Shown here in pieces: positions 47,353 through 56,582 of a stretch of 64,000 nt of DNA (its first letter is position 1; each line of letters opens with the position of its first letter). The notes beneath the pieces were generated by a model. The model did not search any database and had not been told where the DNA came from. It saw only the letters and a list, made by a program, of their open reading frames with translations. Location of the stretch: assembly GCA_034522175.1 (NCBI GenBank), contig JAXHLQ010000001.1, positions 124,001-188,000 on the forward strand, written 5' to 3'. Origin of the DNA: JAIPDZ01 sp034522175. Its GTDB lineage: Bacteria; Desulfobacterota; DSM-4660; Desulfatiglandales; Desulfatiglandaceae. Made by a program: the position numbers and the translations under genes.

Positions 47353-48672
47353 ATGGAACCCGATACGCACTTCAGATCCCTCAACCATCGACTGATACGG
47401 GGCGACCCCATAGCCTTTTTCGACGGTACCGGCGTCGCCCCGCCTGCATCGATGGGTGATGGAGACAGATCCCTTGTGTACCCCAGAATCGGCATCTATG
47501 CCGGAACGGGGACCTCCCACTCCTGGCTCTGGTATGTGGATATCTTTGATCGAATGGGGTTTTATGACCTCGCCTTTCTGACCGAGGAGGACATTCAGGG
47601 AGACGGGCTGGACCCTGTCCAGGTCCTGGCCATGTCGGGCGGGGACACGTTCGCCATCGCAGAAGGTCTTGGGGAAGCGGGGGCTTCTAAGATTGAGGCG
47701 TTTATCCGTTCCGGGGGACTCTATATGGGATCGTGTGCCGGGGCGTACCTCCCGCTCAATTCATCCAAACCCTTCCTCAACCTGTTCAATTTTGTTCCCG
47801 CCAGGATCACCAACCTCACCCGCACGCTCCCCGAACCCATCCGTATGAAAGAAAAATTCTGTACCGCCTACGGCTGCTCATTCATCTTTCATCCCGTCCG
47901 GGAAACCGTTGCGGTCAAGACCAACGGGTTCGCCCCCTTCGGAAAGCCCAAGCGGATCCTGGCGCCGCTTTATGGGGGACCGCCCATGACCGTTGGGAAC
48001 CGATCCGCCGTCCTCGCCACCTACACGGGCTTTACGGACAAGACCCTCTTTCTCGTGGATCCGGCCCTCGCCAAAAAGACCCTCATAGGAAACGCCGCCG
48101 TCATTCGTGAACGTATGGGAAGGGGCCATCTCCACCTCTACGGCCCCCATTTTGAGCACCCCCGTTTTCACATGGCCAACGCGCTCCTTGCACGGGCCAT
48201 GTACTGGGATTCCCCGGCCGACCGTGGCACCGCAAGCCCGGCCGCCCCACCCCGATCCGCCGTCACCGGCAACTCTCTGAAAGCCTTTGTTAGAGACCTG
48301 AAGCGGGAGGTCAGCAACGCACGGATCGTGGCTGCGGGACTTGAAATGCGCCCGGTCCGATGGACCCTGGGAAAGAAGGTGTACGATCCGGCCAAAATAC
48401 GGGTATTTCTCGACGCCATATGGTCCAGGCTGAGGGCCGTGGAACAGGCGGAGCGGGTGCTGCTCACCCCCGGCCAGGATGCGGCCATCATCCGTCAGGC
48501 GGCAATGGTCACCACCCGCATCCGGGAGATGAAGCGAGGGCTGGATCGCGGCATGGACACCCTGGAAAGAGCCGATGTCCTGTTCACCGACCTGCGACAG
48601 AGCTGCACGCTTTTTTTGGATGTCTATTTCAGGACCATGATGAATCAATTTGGAGGGCACCATGCGGTATAG
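47353..48672 (+). CDS. BPL_N / class I GATase-like protein with helical tail
   Basis: A 439-residue soluble protein. Residues about 45-280 match the biotin-protein-ligase N-terminal (BPL_N) domain, a class I glutamine-amidotransferase fold. The segments are GIYAGTGTSHSWLWYVDIFD, VLAMSGGDTFAIAEGLGEAG and the nucleophile elbow YMGSCAGAYLPL (Cys128). The last 150 residues are helical and charged, with no recognised fold. There is no ligase domain. The end overlaps the next gene by 10 bases, tying it to the cytochrome genes. What it hydrolyses or binds, and why it sits in a redox operon, is not clear. Confidence 0.75.
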   Translation: MEPDTHFRSLNHRLIRGDPIAFFDGTGVAPPASMGDGDRSLVYPRIGIYAGTGTSHSWLWYVDIFDRMGFYDLAFLTEEDIQGDGLDPVQVLAMSGGDTFAIAEGLGEAGASKIEAFIRSGGLYMGSCAGAYLPLNSSKPFLNLFNFVPARITNLTRTLPEPIRMKEKFCTAYGCSFIFHPVRETVAVKTNGFAPFGKPKRILAPLYGGPPMTVGNRSAVLATYTGFTDKTLFLVDPALAKKTLIGNAAVIRERMGRGHLHLYGPHFEHPRFHMANALLARAMYWDSPADRGTASPAAPPRSAVTGNSLKAFVRDLKREVSNARIVAAGLEMRPVRWTLGKKVYDPAKIRVFLDAIWSRLRAVEQAERVLLTPGQDAAIIRQAAMVTTRIREMKRGLDRGMDTLERADVLFTDLRQSCTLFLDVYFRTMMNQFGGHHAV

Positions 48673-49566
48673 CCGCCCATTGACCCGGCCCGCTCTTGTG
48701 GCAGCGACCTTGTTTCTCCTGATCGCGACCTTTTTGGTGACCCGGCCCGCGCTCTTTCAGCCCATGTTCCTGCGGATGCTTCCGGCTGGTTCGTCAATAT
48801 GAACCGGTTCTCAGACGCCGCGCACCGAACCCTGGCCTGTGAGGAATGTCACAAGGATATGGCCTCGGACCAACAGCCGCATCCCGACGACAGGGACACC
48901 GCTTTTCTAAAGGCCGATGCCACCCGGGTGTACGATTACAGCCGATGTAAATCCTGCCACCGGTCCACCTACGAAAGATATCTCAAAGGGGCTCATGCCG
49001 AAGCCCTCAAAAAGGAGTTGAAGGAAGCGGTGGGCGCTTCAGAAACAAATGAAACTAAAAACAGGCGTGCCCCCACCTGCGGCGACTGCCACAGCGGACA
49101 TTATGCCAAATCGCACCTCTCCCGGGTGGAAACCGGCCGGAACATGACCCTCGTCTGTGGGTCCTGTCACAAGCCTCAAATGCTCAGCTATCTGAACAAT
49201 TATCACGGTAAGGCGGCCGTCAATTTGGGAGATCCGGACTCCGCCTATTGTTCGGACTGTCATGGGGCCCACGAGTGTATCGCCCTGAAGGATGGAGCAA
49301 CTGCTCGTGCCGCGTGCCGGCGGTGTCACCCGGAGGCGGGCGACAGCTTTGCCCGGTTCGTCATCCACCCGGTCATGGCCGATGATGCACTGTCTGACGA
49401 CTCCCCGGCATCGGCCCGCGAGAAGGAAACGCGGGTGGCCTTGATTCGGGTGGTCACAATCATCATGAGCATCCTCGTCCTGTTCGTGGTCTGCTTCTTT
49501 TACGGGCACACCTTTATCTGGATGTTGCGAGAACTCCATGAAAAGTTAAGGAGGCACGGATCATGA
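48663..49566 (+). CDS. Membrane-anchored hexahaem cytochrome c (frame break)
   Basis: A membrane-anchored c-type cytochrome of about 300 residues. An N-terminal anchor starts at ATG 48663 (PALVAATLFLLIATFLV). Six CXXCH sites follow: CEECH, CKSCH, CGDCH, CGSCH, CSDCH and CRRCH. A C-terminal helix (RVVTIIMSILVLFVVCFFYG) ends the protein. The frame shifts near 48760. The continuous reading HVPADASGWFVNMNRFSDAA links the anchor to the haem part, so one base is probably wrong. It faces the periplasm and would exchange electrons with the cytochrome b encoded next, with which it overlaps by 4 bases (49563-49566). Confidence 0.87.
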
Positions 49567-50267
49567 CCCCGAAAGCCACTGAACAGATTGTTTTCATTCG
49601 ATTCTCCGTACTCCAGCGGGTGCTGCACCTTTTGGTCATGCTCGGATTTACCGGACTGGCCATCACCGGCTTTTCACTGAAATTCAGTGCCCAGTGGTGG
49701 GCCCAGGCCATTTCGTGGCTCCTCGGGGGCGCGGGTCACCTGGCGTACCTTCACCGCTTCTGCGCGGTGGTCACCTACGGATGCGTCATGGTGCACATCC
49801 TGTGGCTGATCTATTACAAGGCCGTATTAAAGGGCAGCCTGACCGGTCCGCAGTCTCTCTTTCCGAAAATACAGGATGTGAAAGACTTCTTTCAGCATGT
49901 GCGGTACTTTTTCGGCAAGGCCAAAGCCCCGCGCTTCAACCGGTTCACCTACTGGGAAAAAATCGATTACCTCGCCATTTTTCTGGGGATGAATACCATG
50001 GGCCTGACCGGACTTTTTTTATGGTTTCCCGAATTCTTCTCCACCCTGCTGCCCGGCTACTTTATCAATCTGGCCCAGGTGCTCCACCTTTATGAAGCCA
50101 TTATGGCGGTGGCCCTGAAATTCGTGGTGCACATCATCACCGCGCATCTTCGTCCCGAGACCTTTCCCATGGACCGAAGTATCTTCAACGGAAAAACAAC
50201 CCGGGAAAAGCTCATGAAGGATCACCCCGCCGAATGGGAACACCTGAAATCCATCGCCTCAAAATAG
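49563..50267 (+). CDS. Cytochrome b membrane subunit
   Basis: A 234-residue integral membrane protein with four main hydrophobic segments and several helix histidines (LQRVLHLLVMLGFTGLAITG, HLAYLHRFCAVVTYGCVMVH, VLHLYEAIMAVALKFVVHII). This is the dihaem cytochrome b561/FdnI type that couples periplasmic haems to the quinone pool. It overlaps the hexahaem gene by ATGA. AGGAGGAG just after its stop serves the following gene. It probably forms a unit with both multihaem cytochromes. Confidence 0.87.
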   Translation: MTPKATEQIVFIRFSVLQRVLHLLVMLGFTGLAITGFSLKFSAQWWAQAISWLLGGAGHLAYLHRFCAVVTYGCVMVHILWLIYYKAVLKGSLTGPQSLFPKIQDVKDFFQHVRYFFGKAKAPRFNRFTYWEKIDYLAIFLGMNTMGLTGLFLWFPEFFSTLLPGYFINLAQVLHLYEAIMAVALKFVVHIITAHLRPETFPMDRSIFNGKTTREKLMKDHPAEWEHLKSIASK

Positions 50268-50283
50268 GAGGAGCCACTCGGGC

Positions 50284-51738
50284 ATGAGGAAGGGAGTTAT
50301 GATAAAAAAAGGCGCCATATGGGTTTCGGTTTTTCTCATGTCGCTTTTCATGATGTATCCGTCAAATGCCCAGGACAGGCCCATGATGCCCCCTGAGTTG
50401 AGCGGCGAGAAACGGCCCTGCTTAGACTGCCATCGCTATCCCAATGTCCAAACCGATGCGGGTGTCTATGCATCGCAAACTTTCTGCATGGAGTGCCACG
50501 CCAAAAAGACGTGCACACGGAGCGTGGGCAAAGAGACGGTCTCCCTTCAGGTGGATCCCGCATCCATTTTAAAGGGTCGGCATCAATATGTGGCCTGTAT
50601 CCAGTGCCACGTTGACGTGGCCCGCTCACCCCACACCTCTGAACGGGGGCCCCAGTGTCTGGAATGCCATCCGGTCCATGGTGAAGGCGGCGACATCCGC
50701 GCCCCCCATTTACAGGTCGAATGCCAGGCATGCCACAGCGTATATAAAAAGGTTGAACGGGACCCCGCAACCGCCCGAATAGGACTCGCCCACGTGAACG
50801 AAAAGGGAGGTCCCATCGGACTCACCGACCATACCCTCGGTGATGTCGGCCGAGCGGATTTCTGTAACAGGTGCCATGCGGCCGGAAACGAGGTCGGCGC
50901 GCCCGCCCGGGTGTTGCCGGCCAAAAGCGTCATCTGCATGTTGTGCCACAACACCTCTCTATCCTTAGGCAATCCCCTCTTCTGGGCCGCCTTCATCATT
51001 TTCATTGTCGGCCTCCTCATCACCATACGGTTCTGGTTCCAGGGAAAGGTCCAGGGGGAAAGCGAATCACTCCACCGGAAGATATCCCTCACTTCCGAAT
51101 CGATCTGGCAGGTCCTCTTTTCCAGAGACTTTCTCACCATGCTCAAGACGATCATTCTGGATGTCATCCTGCAGCGGCGGCTCCTCCAGGAGAGCGTCAA
51201 ACGGTGGGCCATTCATTCGCTCATCTACCTCTCCATCCTCTTTCGCTTCTCGCTCACCGTCTTCACCTTTTTCGCCTATGAGATCAGCCCGAACAGCACC
51301 CTTGCCATGGCCCTGATCAACAAAAACAACGGCTTTGTCGCATTCGTCCATGACCTCACCGGCGCCTTCATCATCCTCGGTATCCTCTGGGCCCTGGTGC
51401 AGCGGGTGATCGTCAAACCGCCCCACGTTATTTCCGAGATCAAGGACAATCTGGCCCTGACCATTATCGGGGTGCTGGTGGTACTGGGATTCCTGCTCGA
51501 AGGCGCCCGCATCCTCATGACAGGGATCCCGGCCCATGTCTCCCTCTATGCATTTATCGGATACCCCGTATCCAGGTTCCTGGCGCTATTCGGGGACGAC
51601 TGGACGCATGTATATCCCTATCTCTGGTACGCCCATGCCGGTGTCGGGGCACTCCTGGTGGCCTACCTGCCCTTCGGCAAGATGCGTCACATGTTCAATA
51701 CGCCCCTGACCCTGGTATTAAATTACAAGATGAAATAG
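50284..51738 (+). CDS. Heptahaem cytochrome c fused to a NarI-like membrane domain
   Basis: A 484-residue protein. A signal peptide or anchor (AIWVSVFLMSLFMMYPSNAQ) comes first, followed by seven CXXCH sites: CLDCH, CMECH, CIQCH, CLECH, CQACH, CNRCH and CMLCH. After a helix (PLFWAAFIIFIVGLLITIRF) comes a five-helix NarI/DsrM-type cytochrome b domain. This domain ends HAGVGALLVAYLPFGKMRHM, with haem-ligand histidines in the helices. ATG 50284 and ATG 50299 are both possible starts; the latter sits closer to a GGAAGG site. Such fusions resemble TmcC/HmcE/DsrM partners that exchange electrons between periplasm, quinones and an HdrD-like cytoplasmic protein, which is the next gene. Confidence 0.88.
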   Translation: MRKGVMIKKGAIWVSVFLMSLFMMYPSNAQDRPMMPPELSGEKRPCLDCHRYPNVQTDAGVYASQTFCMECHAKKTCTRSVGKETVSLQVDPASILKGRHQYVACIQCHVDVARSPHTSERGPQCLECHPVHGEGGDIRAPHLQVECQACHSVYKKVERDPATARIGLAHVNEKGGPIGLTDHTLGDVGRADFCNRCHAAGNEVGAPARVLPAKSVICMLCHNTSLSLGNPLFWAAFIIFIVGLLITIRFWFQGKVQGESESLHRKISLTSESIWQVLFSRDFLTMLKTIILDVILQRRLLQESVKRWAIHSLIYLSILFRFSLTVFTFFAYEISPNSTLAMALINKNNGFVAFVHDLTGAFIILGILWALVQRVIVKPPHVISEIKDNLALTIIGVLVVLGFLLEGARILMTGIPAHVSLYAFIGYPVSRFLALFGDDWTHVYPYLWYAHAGVGALLVAYLPFGKMRHMFNTPLTLVLNYKMK

Positions 51739-51749
51739 GACTTCTCATC

Positions 51750-53291
51750 ATGACCGATAAAGAATCAATCGATCAACCGAGCAACGTAGAAACGTCCGAA
51801 GCCCCGGCAGATACAACACCGGCGGACAGCGGCCAATCTGTACCGGAAAAGATCGAACCCACGCATGCTCAGCGGGTCAAGGATCTCCTGGTATCGGACC
51901 TGGACATCCGCCGGCTGATCGAACTCGACGCCTGTACCCGGTGTGGCGAATGCCTGACCTGGTGCCCGGTGTACGATCAGGACAACAAGGAATCGATTAT
52001 CCCCCGGGCCAAAGTCACGGATTTTCTGAAGATCATCCGCGCCCAGCAGGGACTGGCGGGCCGTATCATGAAGAGTGACAAGGCCCCCGAGGCATTCAGA
52101 GCCCTCATTCGATCCGTCTTCAGGTACAAAGACCCCACCGAGGCCGAGGTCCGGGAATTTGTCAAAAACCTTTATGAATGCTCCACATGCGGACAATGCC
52201 ACGTGGTCTGTCCCGCGCATATCGATACGGTCAACCTCTGGGAAGACATCCGGCGCATCATCGTCAAGGCCGATTATGGACCGCTGGAACAGCAAAAGGC
52301 GCTGGTGAAGAGCGTCAAATCCTACGACAACCCCTGGCAGCAGCCCAGGGCCGGTCGCACCAAATGGGCCCGGCGCGCCAAAAAGGACAACCTGATCACC
52401 GATCTCCCGAGAGAGATCAAGAAAACCAGCGGCAAGGTCCTCCTCTTTCTGGGTTGTACCGCCGCCTACGACATCAACGTCAAACAGGTGGCCGTAAGCA
52501 CCATCAACATCCTGGAAGCCCTGGATGTGGACTACGGGGTGTTCGGCAAGGATGAAAAATGCTGCGGGAGTGTGATGCTGCGCATGGGGGACCCGGAGTT
52601 TCAACGCATTGCCGCCGATAACATCGAGATGTTCCATGAAGCCGGATTCCAGACCCTCATCACGTCCTGCGCCGGTTGTTTCAAGACCATTAAGGAAGAT
52701 TATCCCCGAATCGGGGACCTCAACTTCGAGGTCCTCCATACGGTGGAATTCCTGCGCAGGCTCTACGAGGAAGGGAAGCTTACATTCAAATATCCCGTGG
52801 AACAGAAGGTGACCTATCACGATCCCTGTCACCTGGGCCGGGCCGCCGGGGTGTTCGACGATCCCCGGTTTATCATGGAGGCCATCCCGGGTCTGGAACT
52901 CATTGAAATGCCCCGAAACCGTGAATACTCCCGGTGTTGCGGGGCCGGCGGGGGGCTGAAGGCCGGATATCCCGATATCCAGAACAAGATGGCCCAGAGA
53001 CGGGTCCAAGAGGCTCAGGAGACCGGGGCGGAAGCCCTTGTTTCCGCGTGCCCGTTCTGCTATCAAGGGTTACAGATCGGTATCTCTGCCCTGGACTCCC
53101 CCCTGGTGATGCGGGACATCAGTTATCTCGTGGAGCGGGCCCTTATCGATCCGGCCAAACAGGAGAAAAAGGGGGAACAAACCAGGCGGGTCAGAAAGCG
53201 CCGGGAGAAACCCGCCCGCAAAGCAGAATCAAAAGAAGCGTTAGAGACCGATAGCGAAGACAAACCACCTGAAAAGGAAGACGACCCATGA
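51750..53291 (+). CDS. HdrD-like Fe-S protein (DsrK/TmcB type)
   Basis: A 513-residue cytoplasmic protein. It has two [4Fe-4S] motifs, LDACTRCGECLTWCPVYDQD and YECSTCGQCHVVCPAHIDTV, and two CCG domains (KCCGSVMLRMGD, TSCAGCFKTIKEDY, RCCGAGGGLKAG, SACPFCYQGL). CCG domains bind the non-cubane clusters that act on disulfides in HdrB/HdrD and on DsrC trisulfide in DsrK. The last 50 residues are a Lys/Glu-rich tail not found in those proteins. It starts 11 bases after the cytochrome gene and its end overlaps the importer gene by 4 bases (53288-53291). Confidence 0.9.
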   Translation: MTDKESIDQPSNVETSEAPADTTPADSGQSVPEKIEPTHAQRVKDLLVSDLDIRRLIELDACTRCGECLTWCPVYDQDNKESIIPRAKVTDFLKIIRAQQGLAGRIMKSDKAPEAFRALIRSVFRYKDPTEAEVREFVKNLYECSTCGQCHVVCPAHIDTVNLWEDIRRIIVKADYGPLEQQKALVKSVKSYDNPWQQPRAGRTKWARRAKKDNLITDLPREIKKTSGKVLLFLGCTAAYDINVKQVAVSTINILEALDVDYGVFGKDEKCCGSVMLRMGDPEFQRIAADNIEMFHEAGFQTLITSCAGCFKTIKEDYPRIGDLNFEVLHTVEFLRRLYEEGKLTFKYPVEQKVTYHDPCHLGRAAGVFDDPRFIMEAIPGLELIEMPRNREYSRCCGAGGGLKAGYPDIQNKMAQRRVQEAQETGAEALVSACPFCYQGLQIGISALDSPLVMRDISYLVERALIDPAKQEKKGEQTRRVRKRREKPARKAESKEALETDSEDKPPEKEDDP

Positions 53292-54253
53292 AACCGCGCC
53301 TGTCGATCATCGCAGCAGCCCTCACGTTTTCCATCCTCACCGGCCTTTCGGCCGTACATGCGAAAGACCCCATTCGAATCGCCTACCTTCAGAGTGACAT
53401 CCACCAGCTGGCCTGCTGGGTGGCCATAGAAAAAGGGTACTACAAAGAGGAAGGACTTGAAGTGGAAGTGGCCGGCATTTTCAAGGCGGGCCCGGAAGAG
53501 ATGAGCGCCTTTGCCGCAGGGGCGTTGGACATGGGATATGTGGGAGAGGCACCGGCCACCACAGCCGTGGCCAATGGCGTGGCAAGGGTAACGGTTCTGG
53601 CCCAGGTCAACACCGAGGGCTCCGCCATCATGATCCGAAGGGACAACCCGGCCGAGACGCTTCTCAATATGGCGGGCAAGCGGGTGGCCATACCGGGCCA
53701 CAGCACGGTCCAGGATTTTCTCCTCAGAAAAGCTATGACGGCGAACGAGATGGATGCCACCCGCATGAACATCACCGTGCTCAAGCCCCCGGAGATGATC
53801 GGCGCCTTAGACACCCGCCAGATCGACGCATTCATCGCCTGGGAGCCCTACCCAGCCAAGTCCCAGACCATGGGGGTGGGCCGGGTCCTTCTGACCTCGA
53901 ACCAGATCTGGAAGGACCATCCCTGCTGCGTGCTGGTGGCGGACAACCGTTTCCTCAAAAACCGTCCCGACGATGCCCGATCCTTGGTCAAGGCCCACGT
54001 CCGGGCCACCGACTTTATCAACGCCCACCCCGGGGATGCGGCCCGAATCGGCGTGACATACACCGGCATGGATGAAGAAACCGTCCGATTGGCCATGGAG
54101 AATGTAAACTATACCTATGTGTTGAGCATCGACGGTGAACGGGAATACGTCGATTTTCTCAACCGCCTGAAATATATCCGTGTGCCCGATGTGGACGCCT
54201 TTGTGGAAGGCTTCATTCATCCGGAGATGCTCGAGGACATTATCTCTCAATGA
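53288..54253 (+). CDS. ABC importer substrate-binding protein (NMT1/SsuA-type)
   Basis: A 321-residue periplasmic binding protein. A signal peptide (IIAAALTFSILTGLSAVHAK) precedes KDPIRIAYLQSDIHQLACWV and AIEKGYYKEEGLEVEV. GALDMGYVGEAPATTAVANG and ALDTRQIDAFIAWEPYPAKS follow. This is the SsuA/TauA/NrtA-like type that feeds sulfonate, taurine, nitrate or cyanate/thiamine-precursor importers; the ligand cannot be read. It overlaps both neighbours by 4 bases, so the importer is part of the same operon as the electron-transfer genes. Confidence 0.88.
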   Translation: MKPRLSIIAAALTFSILTGLSAVHAKDPIRIAYLQSDIHQLACWVAIEKGYYKEEGLEVEVAGIFKAGPEEMSAFAAGALDMGYVGEAPATTAVANGVARVTVLAQVNTEGSAIMIRRDNPAETLLNMAGKRVAIPGHSTVQDFLLRKAMTANEMDATRMNITVLKPPEMIGALDTRQIDAFIAWEPYPAKSQTMGVGRVLLTSNQIWKDHPCCVLVADNRFLKNRPDDARSLVKAHVRATDFINAHPGDAARIGVTYTGMDEETVRLAMENVNYTYVLSIDGEREYVDFLNRLKYIRVPDVDAFVEGFIHPEMLEDIISQ

Positions 54254-55002
54254 CAGCCGCTCGGTATCTTCTGCCCCTTATCCTGGTGGGTATCTGGCAG
54301 GCCCTCTCTGGGTTAAAGGTCATTCCGACCCACCTCCTCCCGTCCCCGTTCATGATCGTCCTCGGGTTTAAGGATCTCCTCTTCACCGGGATGCCCCCGG
54401 CATCTTCTCCCTAACCATGTGCTCTACAGCCTCATCCGTGTGGCATGGGGGTTCTTTGCCGCCGCCATCGTCGCCGTCCCTCTGGGTCTTTTCATGGGGT
54501 GGTCGAACCGTCTGCGTCATCTGATGAACCCCTTCATCGAACTGATTCGGCCCATCCCCCCCTTGCATGGATTCCCATTGCCATCCTGTGGTTCGGTATC
54601 GGCATGAAGTCCGCGGCCTTCATCATTTTCCTGGGCGCCTTTTTTCCTATTTTGCTGAACACTATTTCCGGGGTGTTGTCCATCAATCCCCTCTTTTTTG
54701 AAGTGGCCCAGACCCTCAACGCGGACAAAAAGGATATCTTTTTCAAGGTCCTCATCCCCGGGGCCATCCCGTCCATATTCGTGGGCATGCGGATCGGTGT
54801 GGGCATCGGATGGATGACCCTCGTGGCAGCCGAATTCACCGGTGTCAAGACCGGTTACGGCCTGGGGTACATGATCATGACGGCGAGGGACATCCAGCGG
54901 CCGGATGAAATCATCGCCGGCATGCTGGTGATCGGCCTCATCGGGATCCTCATCAACGCTATGCTAAAAGGCGTTGAATCCCGTATGGTTCGATGGAAGT
55001 GA
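54250..55002 (+). CDS. ABC importer permease (SsuC/TauC-type, frame breaks)
   Basis: A permease of about 250 residues starting at ATG 54250, inside the end of the binding-protein gene. It reads RYLLPLILVGIWQALSGLKV in the first frame. It then reads SLIRVAWGFFAAAIVAVPLG, and after a 7-C run near 54558 it reads LAWIPIAILWFGIGMKSAAF and GIGWMTLVAAEFTGVKTGYG. The EAA-type loop FEVAQTLNADKKDIFFKVLI is visible. Frames change near 54400 and 54558. All parts of the family are present, so the gene is likely intact in the organism. Confidence 0.85.
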
Positions 55003-55141
55003 GTAAAGTTCATAAAGTGTCTAAAGTGAGCTAAAGTGAATGAAGTGCCTGCGGGTCTTGGGCGGGAAAACCGGAGATCCGACACGTGAAACCCGACACC
55101 GTCACTATAGTTCACCTCACAGTTCTTGTGGAGTCCGTCGT

Positions 55142-55909
55142 ATGCGCCTGGATATATCAGGGCTGTCAAAGCAGTTTGTAGACGAAAAAAGCGGTGCATT
55201 GGTGCCCGTGCTGGACGGTCTTGATCTCCGGGTGGAACCGGGTCAATTCGTTTCCATCGTGGGTCCCAGCGGCTGCGGAAAGACCACACTCCTTCGAATC
55301 GTCGCCGGGCTGGAGCCGCCGGGATCGGGTAGGGTCCTCCTGGACGACCGGGAGATCGACTACGCCGGAGACCGCATCGGCCTGGTTTTTCAGGATTATG
55401 CCCTCTTTCCCTGGCGAACGACGTTGCAGAATATCGAGATGGGCCTTGAAATCATGGGCGTGCCCAAAGCGGAACGGCGCCCGGCTTCAATGGCCTACGT
55501 GAAATCCTTCGGCCTCACCGGGTTCGAAAACGCCTACCCCAAGGCTCTCTCCGGCGGCATGAAACAGCGGGTGGCCATCGCCCGGACCCTGATCACCGAT
55601 CCGAAAGTGGTGCTCATGGATGAGCCCTTCGGATCTTTGGACAGTCAGACCCGGAACGAACTCCAGGAATTCCTGCTGGATCTCTGGCAGAGAAACCGAA
55701 AGACCATTCTCTTTGTCACCCACAATGTGGATGAAGCGGTTTTCCTGAGCGATCACATTGTGATATTATCCAGACGGCCGGCCGGCATACTCAAGACCTC
55801 GGCCGTGACCTGTGCAAGGCCCAGGGACCGGACCAGTTCGGAATGCAATGATGTCCGACGGGAGGTCCTGAGCACCCTGGCGCGTGAGAGGTCGGAAACA
55901 GCGGAATGA
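55142..55909 (+). CDS. ABC importer ATPase (SsuB/TauB-type)
   Basis: A 255-residue ATPase with SIVGPSGCGKTTLLRIVAGL (Walker A), FQDYALFPWRTTLQNIEMG (Q-loop), ALSGGMKQRVAIARTLITD (signature) and VVLMDEPFGSLDSQTRNELQ (Walker B), followed by the FVTHNVDEA switch. The start is ATG 55142 (MRLDISGLSKQFVDEKSG); an upstream reading to 55040 is less like the family. The 139-base spacer after the permease contains direct repeats of AAAGTG (about 55005-55040) but no obvious promoter. Confidence 0.9.
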   Translation: MRLDISGLSKQFVDEKSGALVPVLDGLDLRVEPGQFVSIVGPSGCGKTTLLRIVAGLEPPGSGRVLLDDREIDYAGDRIGLVFQDYALFPWRTTLQNIEMGLEIMGVPKAERRPASMAYVKSFGLTGFENAYPKALSGGMKQRVAIARTLITDPKVVLMDEPFGSLDSQTRNELQEFLLDLWQRNRKTILFVTHNVDEAVFLSDHIVILSRRPAGILKTSAVTCARPRDRTSSECNDVRREVLSTLARERSETAE

Positions 55910-55962
55910 TGGGCCCTTCAAATAAAGGCATGCTTTCTATAACCTAACAAGGAGGAAACATA

Positions 55963-56559
55963 ATGAAAATCATCGGCGTGTGTTGCAGCCCAAGGAAGGA
56001 AAAGACCACCCATTATGCACTGAAAAGCAGTCTCGATGCCATCTCGGAAGCCTATCCGGACATGGACACCGAGCTCATCGATCTGGCAGGGAAAGACATC
56101 AACGGCTGTATTTCCTGCGGATCCTGTGTAAAGAAACTGGAATGCAGCCAGGACGACGACTTCAATGGCCTGGTGCCCATCCTGACCGATGAGGATGTCA
56201 AGGGCCTCATTGTGGCCACCCCCGTCTATCTCGGATCCATGAGTTCCCAGTGCAAGGCATTTATGGACCGGTGTGTCATGTTCAGACGAAACGGGTTTCT
56301 CTTCAGGGACCGGGTGGGCGGTGTTATTGCCGTGGGCGGGGTCCGAAACGGCGGCCAGACCGCCACCATTCAGCACATCCATGCCGTCATGCTGGTCCAG
56401 GACATGATCGTGGTGGGGGATGGCAAGCCCGGGGCCCATTTCGGCGGGACCATGTGGAGCGGAATAACCGAAGGGATTGAAACAGACGAGGTGGGCATGG
56501 CTACGGTAAAGAGCCTCGGCAAACGGGTGGCGGGCCTGGCCCTCAGTCTCGGCGAATAA
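55963..56559 (+). CDS. NADPH-dependent FMN reductase / iron-sulfur flavoprotein
   Basis: A 198-residue flavodoxin-fold protein. Its Shine-Dalgarno AAGGAGGAAACATA precedes ATG 55963. It begins MKIIGVCCSPRKEKTTHYAL (FMN-phosphate loop) and has a cysteine insert NGCISCGSCVKKLECSQDDD, which in iron-sulfur flavoproteins binds a [4Fe-4S] cluster. GLIVATPVYLGSMSSQCKAF and VGGVIAVGGVRNGGQ complete the FMN fold. It may pass electrons from ferredoxin or NAD(P)H to a flavin acceptor. It precedes the radical SAM gene by 23 bases. Confidence 0.87.
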   Translation: MKIIGVCCSPRKEKTTHYALKSSLDAISEAYPDMDTELIDLAGKDINGCISCGSCVKKLECSQDDDFNGLVPILTDEDVKGLIVATPVYLGSMSSQCKAFMDRCVMFRRNGFLFRDRVGGVIAVGGVRNGGQTATIQHIHAVMLVQDMIVVGDGKPGAHFGGTMWSGITEGIETDEVGMATVKSLGKRVAGLALSLGE

Positions 56560-56582
56560 CCGCCACAGCGGATGGAGGACCT

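Noticed and set aside
51765..53066. 433-codon minus-strand frame opposite the HdrD-like gene
   Set aside because: The sense strand carries four cysteine motifs of a known family in a coupled operon; the antisense frame has none.
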